Below are positions 1 through 7,587 of a DNA stretch of 19,054 bases, piece by piece (position 1 is the stretch's first letter; each line of letters opens with the position of its first letter). Under the pieces are notes generated by a model that made no database searches, was not told where the DNA came from, and saw only the letters and a program-made list of their open reading frames with translations. The translations under genes were made by a program, and so were the position numbers. This DNA comes from an uncultured Ellagibacter sp. (GTDB lineage Bacteria > Actinomycetota > Coriobacteriia > Coriobacteriales > Eggerthellaceae), in NCBI RefSeq assembly GCF_934617235.1, contig NZ_CAKTTZ010000050.1, positions 1-19,054 on the forward strand, written 5' to 3'.

Positions 1-72
1 TTTGAATATTACCAGCTCATTCTTGGTTTTTGACAGGCTTATGTCACATTGAACGTACTTTGAGATGTCAAT

Positions 73-154
73 CTAGGGGGGAGAGTCCTGGGGAGAGCTC
101 TGGAATTTCCTGATGATGCGGATTCGACAGACATTGTCGTCGTTTGCGAAAGTC
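73..154 (-). pseudogene. Relic of the 3' end of an ATC-hydrolase gene
   Basis: Positions 105-154 match the last 50 bases of the intact ATC-hydrolase gene (1014-1063) without gaps at about 40 of 50 bases. On the minus strand the relic reads TFANDDNVCRIRIIRK, against TIANGDDVCQIRITRK in the intact gene. The frame then runs about 12 residues past the normal end to a TAG at 73-75. Toward higher coordinates the similarity stops abruptly, so the remaining four fifths or more of the gene is missing. It lies on the same strand as the intact copy and downstream of the broken tautomerase-like gene, which suggests an old duplication that was mostly deleted. It is too short to be functional. Confidence 0.7.
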
Positions 155-198
155 ATTTTTTAACCAGGCAGTGGACCCAGACGCTCAATGCGCAAAAG

Positions 199-234
199 CG
201 CCTCGCTTCTGCCCGATTGAGTAGATGCGAGGCG
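199..234 (-). terminator. Terminator-like hairpin after the tautomerase-like pseudogene
   Basis: Arms CGCCTCGC (199-206) and GCGAGGCG (227-234) are perfectly complementary. After one mismatch, three more pairs form (208-210 with 223-225). Read on the minus strand, the stem is followed closely by TTTT (197-194), as in a weak Rho-independent terminator. It sits about 135 bases past the end of the gene at 369-749. Confidence 0.5.
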
Positions 235-368
235 TCGTCAAATAATGAGCCGTTGTCCTTTTGCTTCGGTTGCTATGAAATTTACCCGCTTGCTGCCTGC
301 ATATTCAGCTGAACGACTTCTTGCCAAGGCCGAACTCGCATGATGGGTTGGCCTGCGCCAGAGCCTTC

Positions 369-749
369 CTATTTACTTGCGGCGGCAGCTTTTGCGTCCA
401 GGCGCAGCACTCCGTTCACGCCGACGTTGTGGTCCTCGTGAATCTTGAAGATCGTGACGAGGTTGATGGCGTCCTCGCCGAAGAACCCGTCTGTGAACTC
501 CTTCAGGTTCGCAAGGACCTGGCGCTTCTAGTCGGTGGTCTTGTCGGGGGCGGTGTAGATAAAGGTCGTGAGCTCGGGCTTGTCCTTGATGGTGGTGTGA
601 TCGGGGCTGAACATCGTGTTGTACACGCTCTTGAGCTTCGGCGGGAGACCAAGCCCAGTCCCGATTGCCTCGCCCAGCCCGTCGATGAGCTCGCGCTCGC
701 TCTTACCCTCGGGGATGGTCGCGTCGGTGATGCTTACGATGGTTGCCAT
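369..749 (-). pseudogene. Tautomerase-like small protein gene broken by an in-frame amber codon
   Basis: A 127-codon frame runs from the ATG at 749, with AAAGGA upstream, to a TAG at 369-371. It is interrupted at codon 74 by TAG (528-530). Both halves align with the two intact paralogues at 2769-3134 and 3240-3611. The first half is MATIVSITD...TTFIYTAPD; the second begins KRQVL and ends with a GVNGVLRLDAKAAA tail that matches the GVDGVLRADAKAAA tail of the 2769 copy. The stop falls where the paralogues have Arg or Lys, so one AAG-to-TAG change would explain it. The layout of two beta-alpha-beta halves resembles fused tautomerase (4-OT/MIF superfamily) proteins, but the usual Pro after the start Met is absent, so the family call is tentative. 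The product is probably a non-functional 73-residue fragment. Confidence 0.7.
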
Positions 750-1010
750 GGTGTGTCCTTTCGTTTTGGCTTTGCGAGTTTTCTCGAATTTAATCGGGCT
801 AGAAGGTCGCAGGCCCATGGACGACGCCGTTTTTAAGACGGGGCATCCTCTCGTTGAAGATGCCCCCGTTGTAGCGGCGCCATTAAGGGTGACGTCGCTC
901 TATCGTTGTGCTTGTTTCACACAAGCGGGATGCGCTTCGCGGGTTGTGTTCGCAACCGCTTGTGGCCCGCAACAGCCCGCTCGCAGCCCGTGCGCGCTGC
1001 TTCGCCGGCC

Positions 1011-1502
1011 TTATTTCCTGGTGATGCGGATCTGGCAGACGTCGTCGCCGTTGGCGATGGTCTTCGGGAGGTCGAACTTCAGGCAGCCGAGCCCCTCGAT
1101 GATGCCGCGGTCGCCGTCCATCGCGATGTCGCACAGCGCGGAAATCTCGTCCTGTGGAAGGCCGAGCTTCTTCCATGCCTCAACGAGCGGGCAATAGTGG
1201 AAGTCGATTGACAGCGTGTCGTCGTTCTTCTCGATGGTCTCCATCTCGAAGACGCTCTTCGCCGGCTCCGACTGGAACACCTCGTCGAAGGCGTCCATCG
1301 TGGTGAAGGGCGCGAATCTCACGTCGGCGTGATAAAGGCCGCACTTGCGGATCGCCTGATGAAGCGGGCCGTTCTCCCCGTCCTCGACGGCCTTTTCGGC
1401 CAGATAATGAAGCCACAGCGCACGATGCTCATAAGCGCCGCGCATCTGCTCGAGTGAGAAAATCGCGTCGTTGCCTGCTGCCGTTTCGTTGTCAGTTGCC
1501 AT
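1011..1502 (-). CDS. L-2-amino-thiazoline-4-carboxylic acid hydrolase family protein
   Basis: This 163-residue cytoplasmic protein has the hallmark stretches of the ATC-hydrolase family: FHYCPLVEAW (residues 101-110) with Cys104, then CDIAMDGDRGI (124-134), and a conserved Cys156 near the end. The characterised member opens the thiazoline ring of L-ATC to give S- or N-carbamoyl-cysteine. Many members in gut anaerobes have no known substrate, so the reaction here is inferred from family only. I chose the ATG at 1502 because GGGAGA lies about 8 bases upstream; the frame remains open further upstream without a good ribosome site. The gene is separated from the aldo/keto reductase by 237 bases containing two hairpins, so it may be transcribed on its own. 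A relic of a second copy lies at 73-154. Confidence 0.8.
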   Translation of the reverse strand: MATDNETAAGNDAIFSLEQMRGAYEHRALWLHYLAEKAVEDGENGPLHQAIRKCGLYHADVRFAPFTTMDAFDEVFQSEPAKSVFEMETIEKNDDTLSIDFHYCPLVEAWKKLGLPQDEISALCDIAMDGDRGIIEGLGCLKFDLPKTIANGDDVCQIRITRK

Positions 1503-1586
1503 GAAATATCTCCCGTCTTGATTATTGTTCGGCGACGCATGAAAATGCTGAATCTGCGCCGCCCCTCTCCCCTGGCGCTCTCCCAT

Positions 1587-1622
1587 CGTATCGCCTGCCG
1601 ACTTCCAGCAGCAAGCGATACG
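1587..1622. repeat. Inverted repeat in the leader of the ATC-hydrolase gene
   Basis: CGTATCGC (1587-1594) and GCGATACG (1615-1622) form a perfect 8-bp dyad. After one mismatch there are three further pairs (1596-1598 with 1611-1613). It lies 85 to 120 bases upstream of the ATG at 1502. It could be an operator or an RNA leader hairpin; the sequence does not decide between these. Confidence 0.5.
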
Positions 1623-1652
1623 ACCCCACGACCAGGGTCATCATAATAGGAA

Positions 1653-1699
1653 CCCCCTCAAGCCGAGGCCGGTTTCGGCGACCGAGCGACTTGAAGGGG
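1653..1699 (-). terminator. Hairpin downstream of the aldo/keto reductase
   Basis: CCCCCTCAAG (1653-1662) pairs with CTTGAAGGGG (1690-1699) over 10 positions with one mismatch or wobble, and GC-rich sequence inside can extend the structure. It begins about 40 bases past the reductase stop on the minus strand and is followed by TTCCTATT rather than a clean T run. It is a likely transcription end, but not a textbook one. Confidence 0.5.
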
Positions 1700-1739
1700 C
1701 CCTCGAAAAGCAATGCGTTTTGCGAAACGCAGCCGAACC

Positions 1740-2735
1740 CTATTCGAACTCGGCGTCAAGCGCGGCGAGGCGCTTGCGGATATCGGCCACCGTCTCGCTC
1801 GAAAGCTCAACGTCAGCAGCCGGCGCGTCTGCCTCGATCTGCTCGGGCTTATGAGCGCCGCAGATGACGTTCACGAAATCGCCCTGCGCACGCAGGAACG
1901 CAACTGCGAGCTGCACGCGCGTGCACTGGTATTCCTCGCAGATGTCGGCCAGCCCGTCGACGAACTTGACGGCGCTCGGAAGACGGTCGGGGCTCCACCA
2001 CAGCTCGCCGTCGCGCGCATCGCCCTTCGGCACAACGCGGTCAGCGGGAACGGTACCCGCGAGAATGCCACGCTCGAGCGGCGAGTACGCGTGGTAGGAC
2101 ATGCCCTTCTCGCGGCAAAGCGGCAGCACGCCCTCTTCAACGTTGCGGGTGAGCATGCTGTACTTGCGCTGGATGATGTCCAGCTCGCAGCCATGGTCAA
2201 GCCAATCCTGGATGACGTCCGGCTGGGCGTTGGAAAGGCCAAGCGCGAGAACCTTGCCTTCCTTCTTCAGATCCATGAGCGCGCGCACGGTGTCCTCAAC
2301 CGGGTACACGCTCGTGTCCTTCGCGGGATTGTGCGCGTAGTAGATGTCGATATGGTCGGTGCCCAGGCGCTTCAGGCTGTTCTCACAGTCCTTCTTGATG
2401 CCCTCGTAGCTGTGATCGACATAGACCTTGTGGCCGTCGACGTCGTTCCAATAACGGCCCACGCCGGTGTCCCAATCGAAGGTCGCCTTCGTGGAGATGA
2501 CGTACTCGTCGCGGTTGCCGCTGATGGCCTTGCCAACGATTTCCTCGCTGTGGCCAAGACCGTAGATGGGAGCGGTGTCGATCGTGTTGATGCCCAGCTC
2601 AAGCGCACGGTGGATGGTCTTGATGGACAGCTCGTCCTCGGTGTTCTTCCACCAGCTTCCGCCGCCGATCGACCATGCTCCCAGCGTGATGATGGAAGCC
2701 TTGACGTCGGAGTTTCCGATATTCATGTACTTCAT
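1740..2735 (-). CDS. Aldo/keto reductase
   Basis: This 331-residue soluble NADPH-type oxidoreductase has the (beta/alpha)8 barrel pattern of the AKR family. The catalytic tetrad can be read as Asp53 (NTIDTAP), Tyr58 (APIYGLG), Lys83 (STKATF) and His135 (YYAHNP). The length is normal for the family. The C-terminal part has the usual cofactor-end pattern VICGAHKPEQI. Substrate cannot be told from sequence; these enzymes usually reduce carbonyls to alcohols. The ATG at 2735 has AGGCAGG upstream. Only 33 bases separate it from the tautomerase-like gene before it, so the two are probably co-transcribed and may act on the same type of substrate (inference). Confidence 0.88.
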   Translation of the reverse strand: MKYMNIGNSDVKASIITLGAWSIGGGSWWKNTEDELSIKTIHRALELGINTIDTAPIYGLGHSEEIVGKAISGNRDEYVISTKATFDWDTGVGRYWNDVDGHKVYVDHSYEGIKKDCENSLKRLGTDHIDIYYAHNPAKDTSVYPVEDTVRALMDLKKEGKVLALGLSNAQPDVIQDWLDHGCELDIIQRKYSMLTRNVEEGVLPLCREKGMSYHAYSPLERGILAGTVPADRVVPKGDARDGELWWSPDRLPSAVKFVDGLADICEEYQCTRVQLAVAFLRAQGDFVNVICGAHKPEQIEADAPAADVELSSETVADIRKRLAALDAEFE

Positions 2736-2768
2736 AGTGACCTGCCTACAAACGAAGGGCCGTTACAA

Positions 2769-3134
2769 CTATTTCTCTGCAGCGGCTTTCGCATCGGCGC
2801 GCAGCACGCCGTCGACACCACATGCCTCGTCGTCGTGGTACTTGAAGATGACGATGTTCTTCAGCTCGCCGCGGTAGCCGACTGCCTCGTTGGCGGCTTC
2901 GTCGAGCACCTTGATGAGCTCGCGACGACGCTCGATCTCCATGTAGGGCGGCACGAAGACGAAGAAGGTGATCTGGTCCTTCGCGCACTCGGAGCAGTTC
3001 TCCTTGGGGACCGGCGTGTAGTAGATGGAGTAGCACTTGAACACCTTGGCGACAGCGCCCTCGATGGTGTCGAGGAACTGCTTCTTCTCTTCGCCTTCAA
3101 GGTTGATGGAGGTTGCGACGAAAATGGTAGACAT
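2769..3134 (-). CDS. Tautomerase-like small protein (middle paralogue)
   Basis: The predicted product has 121 residues. I chose the ATG at 3134 because AAAGGAA lies a few bases upstream and because the start then aligns with the paralogues (MSTI against MATI). Two similar halves can be seen: residues 2-45 and 55-100, each strand-helix-strand, ending in a conserved tail HDDEACGVDGVLRADAKA. This resembles fused tautomerase-superfamily subunits, but residue 2 is Ser rather than the catalytic Pro, so it may not be a classical tautomerase. It contains the motif FFVFVPPY, also found as FFVCVPPY in the 3240 copy. It lies between that paralogue (105-base gap) and the aldo/keto reductase (33-base gap). 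Function is unknown. Confidence 0.72.
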   Translation of the reverse strand: MSTIFVATSINLEGEEKKQFLDTIEGAVAKVFKCYSIYYTPVPKENCSECAKDQITFFVFVPPYMEIERRRELIKVLDEAANEAVGYRGELKNIVIFKYHDDEACGVDGVLRADAKAAAEK

Positions 3135-3239
3135 GGAAATTCCTTTCGAAATCAACTCTGCGATGTGATTGTTGCTTTGGGATTGCGCCCGCATGAGCGG
3201 CGCGAAAGCTCTGGCTTTCCGGCTGTCCGGGTTCTCGGT

Positions 3240-3611
3240 TTAGCCTTGCGCCTTTCGAGCCTTGATGTCGGCGAACAGCTCGCCGTCTTTTCCGACCCCG
3301 TCGTCATCGTGGTACTGGAAAAGCACGATGTTCTTCAACTCGCCCTGGTATCCGGTTTCGCGGACCATCGTGTTGTGCAGAAGCTCGATGGTTTCGCGTT
3401 TCTTCTCGAGCGTCGCGTAAGGCGGTACGCAAACGAAGAACGTCGTCTGGTTGATCGAATCTCCACGGCAGCTGTCTTGGGGAATCTGAACCAGGTTGAA
3501 CGAAAGCGCGTGCTTGTAAATCGTGCCCAGATCGTTGATGAGGGCATCCGCAAGCGAATCCCTCTGCTCTTCCGTCAGGTCGAGCGACGTGGCGGCAAAA
3601 ATAGTTGCCAT
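3240..3611 (-). CDS. Tautomerase-like small protein (promoter-proximal paralogue)
   Basis: The predicted product has 123 residues and starts MATIFAATSLDL at the ATG at 3611, with AAAGGAAG upstream. It shares the two-half layout and the motifs TTFFVCVPPY (about residues 56-65), GYQGELKNIVLFQYHDDDGVG and a Lys-rich end with the 2769 copy. Like it, it lacks Pro at position 2. It is the first gene of the minus-strand unit 3611 to 1740. A small perfect hairpin (GAAAGC/GCTTTC, 3204-3219) lies in the gap to the next gene. The tautomerase-superfamily assignment rests on shape and is tentative; no reaction can be stated. Confidence 0.7.
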   Translation of the reverse strand: MATIFAATSLDLTEEQRDSLADALINDLGTIYKHALSFNLVQIPQDSCRGDSINQTTFFVCVPPYATLEKKRETIELLHNTMVRETGYQGELKNIVLFQYHDDDGVGKDGELFADIKARKAQG

Positions 3612-3656
3612 GCGTACAGCTTCCTTTCTCCTAGGTTTCTAGAACTTGTATGGTTA

Positions 3657-3666
3657 TATCATGATA
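3657..3666. promoter_or_regulatory. Perfect palindrome upstream of the minus-strand unit
   Basis: TATCATGATA is a perfect 10-bp palindrome 46 bases upstream of the ATG at 3611, in the AT-rich stretch where that unit's promoter is expected. It could be a regulator site or part of the core promoter. Short palindromes also arise by chance. Confidence 0.3.
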
Positions 3667-3720
3667 AAGTAGTCGAACGGTTACGAAATCGAAAAGATTT
3701 AGCCGAAAACCTATCAGTTT

Positions 3721-3748
3721 TTGTGGATATGGCGGAATACGGTAAAAT
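3721..3748 (+). promoter_or_regulatory. Candidate promoter of the peptide-uptake operon
   Basis: TTGTGG (3721-3726), a 16-base spacer and TAAAAT (3743-3748) match sigma70-type boxes. Transcription would begin near 3755, leaving a leader of about 190 bases before the binding-protein start at 3944. Confidence 0.45.
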
Positions 3749-3764
3749 CTGCATCGGTTGAAAC

Positions 3765-3786
3765 AGCGTCGAAATAATTCGACGCT
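3765..3786. promoter_or_regulatory. Perfect 9+4+9 dyad just after the candidate operon promoter
   Basis: AGCGTCGAA (3765-3773) and TTCGACGCT (3778-3786) are exact complements around the 4-base centre ATAA. Its place about 10 bases after the predicted transcription start suits an operator for a dimeric repressor; as RNA it would make a tight tetraloop hairpin. The rest of the leader (3787-3930) shows no gene I can support. Confidence 0.5.
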
Positions 3787-3943
3787 TAGAGTAACCGCAA
3801 TGCGCGTTAAAGGAATGCGAGTGACGTTAAGCTCACGGGGGCGAAACGAGCGAGCGGGCGCGCAGAACTTACCACGGCGTAAGGGCGCCTTGGGGCATGT
3901 CTCAAATGGGAAGGACATGTGGGAAGGAAAGGAACGGAAGGTC

Positions 3944-5587
3944 ATGGAGATGGAAAAGAGTACTCTGAGCAGGCGACAGTTCGTCGGCGTCACCGCAACT
4001 GCCGCTGCGACCACGGCATTGTTCGGCTTGGCCGGTTGCTCGGGCGGCGGCTCCCAGACTTCGTCTGGTTCTGGATCGAGCCAGAGCGGCTCCGAGGAAG
4101 TCGTGAAAGGCGGCGTCCTCAAGGTTGCGCTCAACCGCACGGTTTCGGCAAAGTCGCTCGATCCGCTTTATGTTGACTCCACCACTGCCGACCAGATCTG
4201 CCAGAACTACGGCGACACGCTCGTGCAGGAGAACGTCGACCAGAGCGAGTATCTGCCCTGCATCGCCACCAAGTGGGAGATCTCCGAAGACGGCAAAACG
4301 TACACGTTCACCATTCGCGACGACGTGTACTTCCAGCCTGGCAAGTTCCAGGACGGCCGCCTTCTCACCTCCGAGGACGTCGCTTACTCGGTGAACCGCG
4401 CGAAGGACTACTGGTGCAACTACCTGTTCTTCCTCGACTACGCAGAGGCTACCGACGACAAGACGGTCGTGTGCCACCTGAAGGACGCAAACGCGACCTT
4501 CCTGCATGAGCTCACCTCCTCTTCCGTCCTCATGGTCCCGAAAGAGGAAGTCGAAGGCTGGGGCGAGGAATTCGGCATGCATCCCGTCTCGACTGGCCCG
4601 TTCAAGGTCGACGAGCACACCCCCGACCAGACGACGAAGCTCTCGAAGTTCGATAAGTACTGGGGCGTCGAGCCGAACCTCGACGGCATCGAGTACCACA
4701 TCATCACCGAGGACGCGCAGGCTGTGAACGCGCTGACCACGGGCGAGATCGACATCTCCCTCAACGTTACCGGTCAGCTCATCAAGCAGGTTTCCGCAAG
4801 CGACAAGCTCGTGCTCTCCCAGAACACCGAGCCGCGTCTTGCCTACATCGGCTTCAACCTGTCCGACCCCATCCTGTCCAACGACAAGGTGCGTGAGGCC
4901 CTCTCGACCGCAATCGATCGTAAGACCATCGTCGACGGCGTGTATGCCAACGGCGACGGCGAGCTGTCGGTTCTGCCCGTGCCGAAGGTCTCCTGGGGCT
5001 ACAGCGAGGAGCAGGAATCGCTCGTTCCCGCATATGACGTCGAGAAGGCGAAGTCCCTGCTCGCTGAGGCCGGCTATCCCGACGGTTTCGACGTTGTTCT
5101 CACCACGGGCACTCAGAACGCCTACGTGCAGGCAGCGACCCTCGTCCAGGAACAGCTCAAGCAGATCGGCGTGAACGTCGAGATCCAGAGCGTTTCCTCG
5201 ACCGAGGTTACCGACCGCTACCTCAACAACAAGGTGCAGATGTGGATCAACGGCCAGGGCGGCTCTGCCGACCCGGCGACGTTCGTCGGCTACTTCCTGA
5301 ACTCCGACAAGATCCACACCAACTACAATGCTTTCTGCTACAGCGATCCCGCGACCGATGCGATTATCAACGAGGCGCTGACCCTTACCGATCAGCAGGA
5401 GCGCAAGGATCTCTACGAGGAGCTCAACGAGATCGCGCTCAAGACCCCCATCGCCGCATTCTACGCGACGACCAAGCTCTCTTGGGGCCTGCGCAAGGAA
5501 GTGCACGGCTACGTTCAGGAGAACAAGGCCGTCATGCGCGTTTGCGGACTTGAGGGCTCTGGCATCAACATCTGGAAAGAGAAGTAG
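3944..5587 (+). CDS. dppA: Peptide ABC transporter substrate-binding lipoprotein (family 5)
   Basis: This 547-residue extracytoplasmic receptor for oligo- or dipeptides (SBP_bac_5 family) delivers substrate to the permeases encoded downstream. The N-terminus has a twin-arginine motif SRRQFVG (Arg10, Arg11), a hydrophobic stretch, and the lipobox LAGC with Cys32, so it is probably exported folded by Tat and lipid-anchored. A Ser/Gly-rich linker (33-51) precedes the mature domain (from about 55). The frame is open upstream to 3758, but the signal sequence fixes the start near 3944; the ATG at 3950 (GGAAGG 8 bases upstream) is an equal alternative. The dpp-type name reflects gene order; the true ligand could be another peptide or nickel-type solute. 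It lies first in the operon and is followed by a terminator-like hairpin. Confidence 0.92.
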   Translation: MEMEKSTLSRRQFVGVTATAAATTALFGLAGCSGGGSQTSSGSGSSQSGSEEVVKGGVLKVALNRTVSAKSLDPLYVDSTTADQICQNYGDTLVQENVDQSEYLPCIATKWEISEDGKTYTFTIRDDVYFQPGKFQDGRLLTSEDVAYSVNRAKDYWCNYLFFLDYAEATDDKTVVCHLKDANATFLHELTSSSVLMVPKEEVEGWGEEFGMHPVSTGPFKVDEHTPDQTTKLSKFDKYWGVEPNLDGIEYHIITEDAQAVNALTTGEIDISLNVTGQLIKQVSASDKLVLSQNTEPRLAYIGFNLSDPILSNDKVREALSTAIDRKTIVDGVYANGDGELSVLPVPKVSWGYSEEQESLVPAYDVEKAKSLLAEAGYPDGFDVVLTTGTQNAYVQAATLVQEQLKQIGVNVEIQSVSSTEVTDRYLNNKVQMWINGQGGSADPATFVGYFLNSDKIHTNYNAFCYSDPATDAIINEALTLTDQQERKDLYEELNEIALKTPIAAFYATTKLSWGLRKEVHGYVQENKAVMRVCGLEGSGINIWKEK

Positions 5588-5615
5588 GATATCGGCCTGC
5601 TAGACGAGATTTTGG

Positions 5616-5648
5616 GGTGCGGCCCGGTTTGCCGGGTCGCACCTTTTT
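5616..5648 (+). terminator. Intra-operon terminator between binding protein and permease
   Basis: The arms GGTGCGGCCCGG and CCGGGTCGCACC form a 12-bp stem with one G-T wobble around TTTG, followed by TTTTT (5644-5648). It is a textbook Rho-independent terminator placed 28 bases past dppA. In such operons partial termination here makes more binding protein than permease (established pattern, inferred for this case). Confidence 0.88.
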
Positions 5649-5669
5649 GAAGGGAGATGGTGACCGCTC

Positions 5670-6641
5670 ATGGCGAAAATCATCCTGCGGCGTCTGCTTC
5701 AACTGATTCCAACGCTCTTCGTTGTCGTTGCCTTCACGTTTATTGCGACGCGCCTGATCCCAGGCGACCCTGTAGCCGCTATGGTTGGCGACCAATATGA
5801 CGTAAGCAAAGTCGAAGAGATGCGTGCGTCACTTGGGTTGGACGATCCGATCATCGTTCAATTTTGGAACTACCTTGTGAGCATATGCCAAGGTGATTTC
5901 GGGACTTCGTACTATTTTAATCAGCCCGCTATCGACATGATTGCGCAACGTCTCCCGAACACTCTGCTCATCTCAGTCATCGCGCTTATCATCGCGGTGA
6001 TCTTCGGCGTCGTTTTCGGTGTTGTCTCCGCGAGGAAGCAGAACAGCATTGTTGACTACGTCTTGACCGTGCTGTCCCTGTTCGGCGTTTCCGCGCCGGT
6101 GTTCTGGGTCGGCATCATGCTCGTGCTCCTCTTCTCCGTCACGCTTGGTTGGCTGCCGAGCTACGGCATGGGATCGATAGAAAAAGACGGCCTCATAGGC
6201 TTTATCAGCCACTTGGTGCTCCCCTGCTTCTGTTTGGCCATCATCCCGATGGGCACATTCACGCGCATCACCCGATCCTCGATGATCGAGACGCTCGGAA
6301 GCGACTCTGTGCGCGCCATGCGTGCGCGTGGTGTGAGCGAGGCCTCCATCACGTGGAAGCATGCGCTCAAGAACGCGCTTCCGCCCATCATCACCGTCAT
6401 CGCCATCCAGTTCGCCGGCTGCTTTGCGGGCGCTGTCCTTACCGAGAACGTCTTCGCTTGGCCTGGCATGGGAACCATGATCACGTCGGCGATCGACAAT
6501 CGCGACTACTCGCTCATCCAGGCGACGGTGCTCGTCGTCGCCATCGCGTTCGTCGTCATCAACCTCATCACCGACTTGCTGTACATGGTCATCAACCCCA
6601 AGGTTGCTGCTGAGGCGAAGAAGGGGGCCAACAATGGTTAA
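5670..6641 (+). CDS. dppB: Peptide ABC transporter permease, DppB-like
   Basis: This 323-residue inner-membrane permease has about six membrane segments (around residues 9-29, 97-120, 131-155, 178-196, 238-260 and 284-306). The start matches the DppB/OppB type (LRRLLQLIPTLFVVVAFTFI, then RLIPGDPV at 28-35). The EAA coupling loop that docks on the ATPases lies at about 214-239 (VRAMRARGVSEASI...). The ATG at 5670 has AGGGAG 13 bases upstream, slightly far. It overlaps the next gene by 8 bases (6634-6641), showing tight translational coupling. It pairs with DppC to form the translocation channel. Confidence 0.93.
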   Translation: MAKIILRRLLQLIPTLFVVVAFTFIATRLIPGDPVAAMVGDQYDVSKVEEMRASLGLDDPIIVQFWNYLVSICQGDFGTSYYFNQPAIDMIAQRLPNTLLISVIALIIAVIFGVVFGVVSARKQNSIVDYVLTVLSLFGVSAPVFWVGIMLVLLFSVTLGWLPSYGMGSIEKDGLIGFISHLVLPCFCLAIIPMGTFTRITRSSMIETLGSDSVRAMRARGVSEASITWKHALKNALPPIITVIAIQFAGCFAGAVLTENVFAWPGMGTMITSAIDNRDYSLIQATVLVVAIAFVVINLITDLLYMVINPKVAAEAKKGANNG

Positions 6642-7578
6642 AGAGAAATCGGCAGCTGTGGCGACTTCCGGGGCCGAGATGGAAGTCGTTGACGGCGCCA
6701 TCACCGAGGCCGCCAAAGAGGCGATGATCCAGAAGGAGCGCAAGGCCAACAGCGCATGGCGCAAGTTCATCAGGAACAAGTCGGCGGTCATCGGCCTTAT
6801 CATCGTTATCGTGATGCTTGCGATCGGCATTTTCGCGCCGTTCATCGCCCCGTTCGATCCGAACGCCACCTCGATTACCGAGACGTATCTCGAGCCTGGC
6901 GTGAACGGCCATATCTTCGGAACCGATGATTTGGGCCGCGACCTGTTCAGCCGTATCGTTTACGGTGCGCGCATGAGTATCGTCGTCGCCATCGGTTCGA
7001 CGGTGCTCGGCGGCGTTATCGGCATCATCTTGGGCCTTGTCGCCGGCTTCATGGGCGGCATCGTCGACTCGATTATCATGCGCGTCATGGACGGCCTGTT
7101 CGCCTTCCCGTTCATCCTCCTGTCCCTGCTTCTGGTCACCATCTTGGGGTCGGGCGTGTTCAACGTCATTCTCGCGATCGGCATCGGCAACGTGCCGCGG
7201 TTCGCTCGCGTGGTTCGAAGCAAAGTTATCGTTGCGAAGAACGAGGAGTTCTGCAACGTTGAGCGCGTGCTCGGCGCATCGAACCTCCGTCTTATGGTAC
7301 TCCACATCCTTCCGAGCACGGTGTCCGAGGTTGTCGTCTACGCCACGCTCTGCGTCGGCGGCTCGATTATCGCTGAAGCCGGCCTGAGCTTCTTGGGCCT
7401 GGGCATCCTCATCCCGACGCCGTCCTGGGGAAACATCCTGCGAGGAGGCCAGACCTGCCTTGCCATCGCTCCGCATATCGCTACCATTTCGGGCTTGTTC
7501 ATCTTCGTGGCCGTTATCGGGTTCAACCTGCTCGGCGACGGTATTCGCGACGTGCTCGATCCGAAGATGAAGAAGTAG
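6634..7578 (+). CDS. dppC: Peptide ABC transporter permease, DppC-like
   Basis: This 314-residue inner-membrane permease is the partner of DppB. A long cytoplasmic N-terminal tail (1-48) precedes the first membrane segment (51-73). The family hallmark GTDDLGRDLFSRIVYGARMS spans 96-115, and further segments and an EAA loop (about 207-229, NVERVLGASNLRL...) follow. The ATG at 6634 has AAGGGGG upstream and overlaps the end of dppB by 8 bases; the frame is open 10 codons further but without a ribosome site. The gene ends at 7578, ten bases before the next start. Confidence 0.93.
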   Translation: MVKEKSAAVATSGAEMEVVDGAITEAAKEAMIQKERKANSAWRKFIRNKSAVIGLIIVIVMLAIGIFAPFIAPFDPNATSITETYLEPGVNGHIFGTDDLGRDLFSRIVYGARMSIVVAIGSTVLGGVIGIILGLVAGFMGGIVDSIIMRVMDGLFAFPFILLSLLLVTILGSGVFNVILAIGIGNVPRFARVVRSKVIVAKNEEFCNVERVLGASNLRLMVLHILPSTVSEVVVYATLCVGGSIIAEAGLSFLGLGILIPTPSWGNILRGGQTCLAIAPHIATISGLFIFVAVIGFNLLGDGIRDVLDPKMKK

Positions 7579-7587
7579 GTGAGATTT

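Noticed and set aside
528..530. Amber codon read as pyrrolysine
   Set aside because: About half of the genes in the window end in TAG, and no pyl genes are seen, so recoding is unlikely here; a nonsense mutation is simpler.
321..836. A 171-codon plus-strand open frame at the left end
   Set aside because: It is antisense to the tautomerase-like pseudogene, whose similarity to two paralogues proves the minus strand was the coding one.
840..866. Hairpin GGGGCATC/GATGCCCC past the ATC-hydrolase gene as a terminator
   Set aside because: The 8-bp stem is exact, but neither strand has a T run after it, so I did not list it as a terminator.
1713..3761. A 682-codon open frame on the plus strand
   Set aside because: It runs antisense across the aldo/keto reductase and both intact tautomerase-like genes and has no recognisable domain. 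Long antisense frames are common in GC-rich coding DNA.
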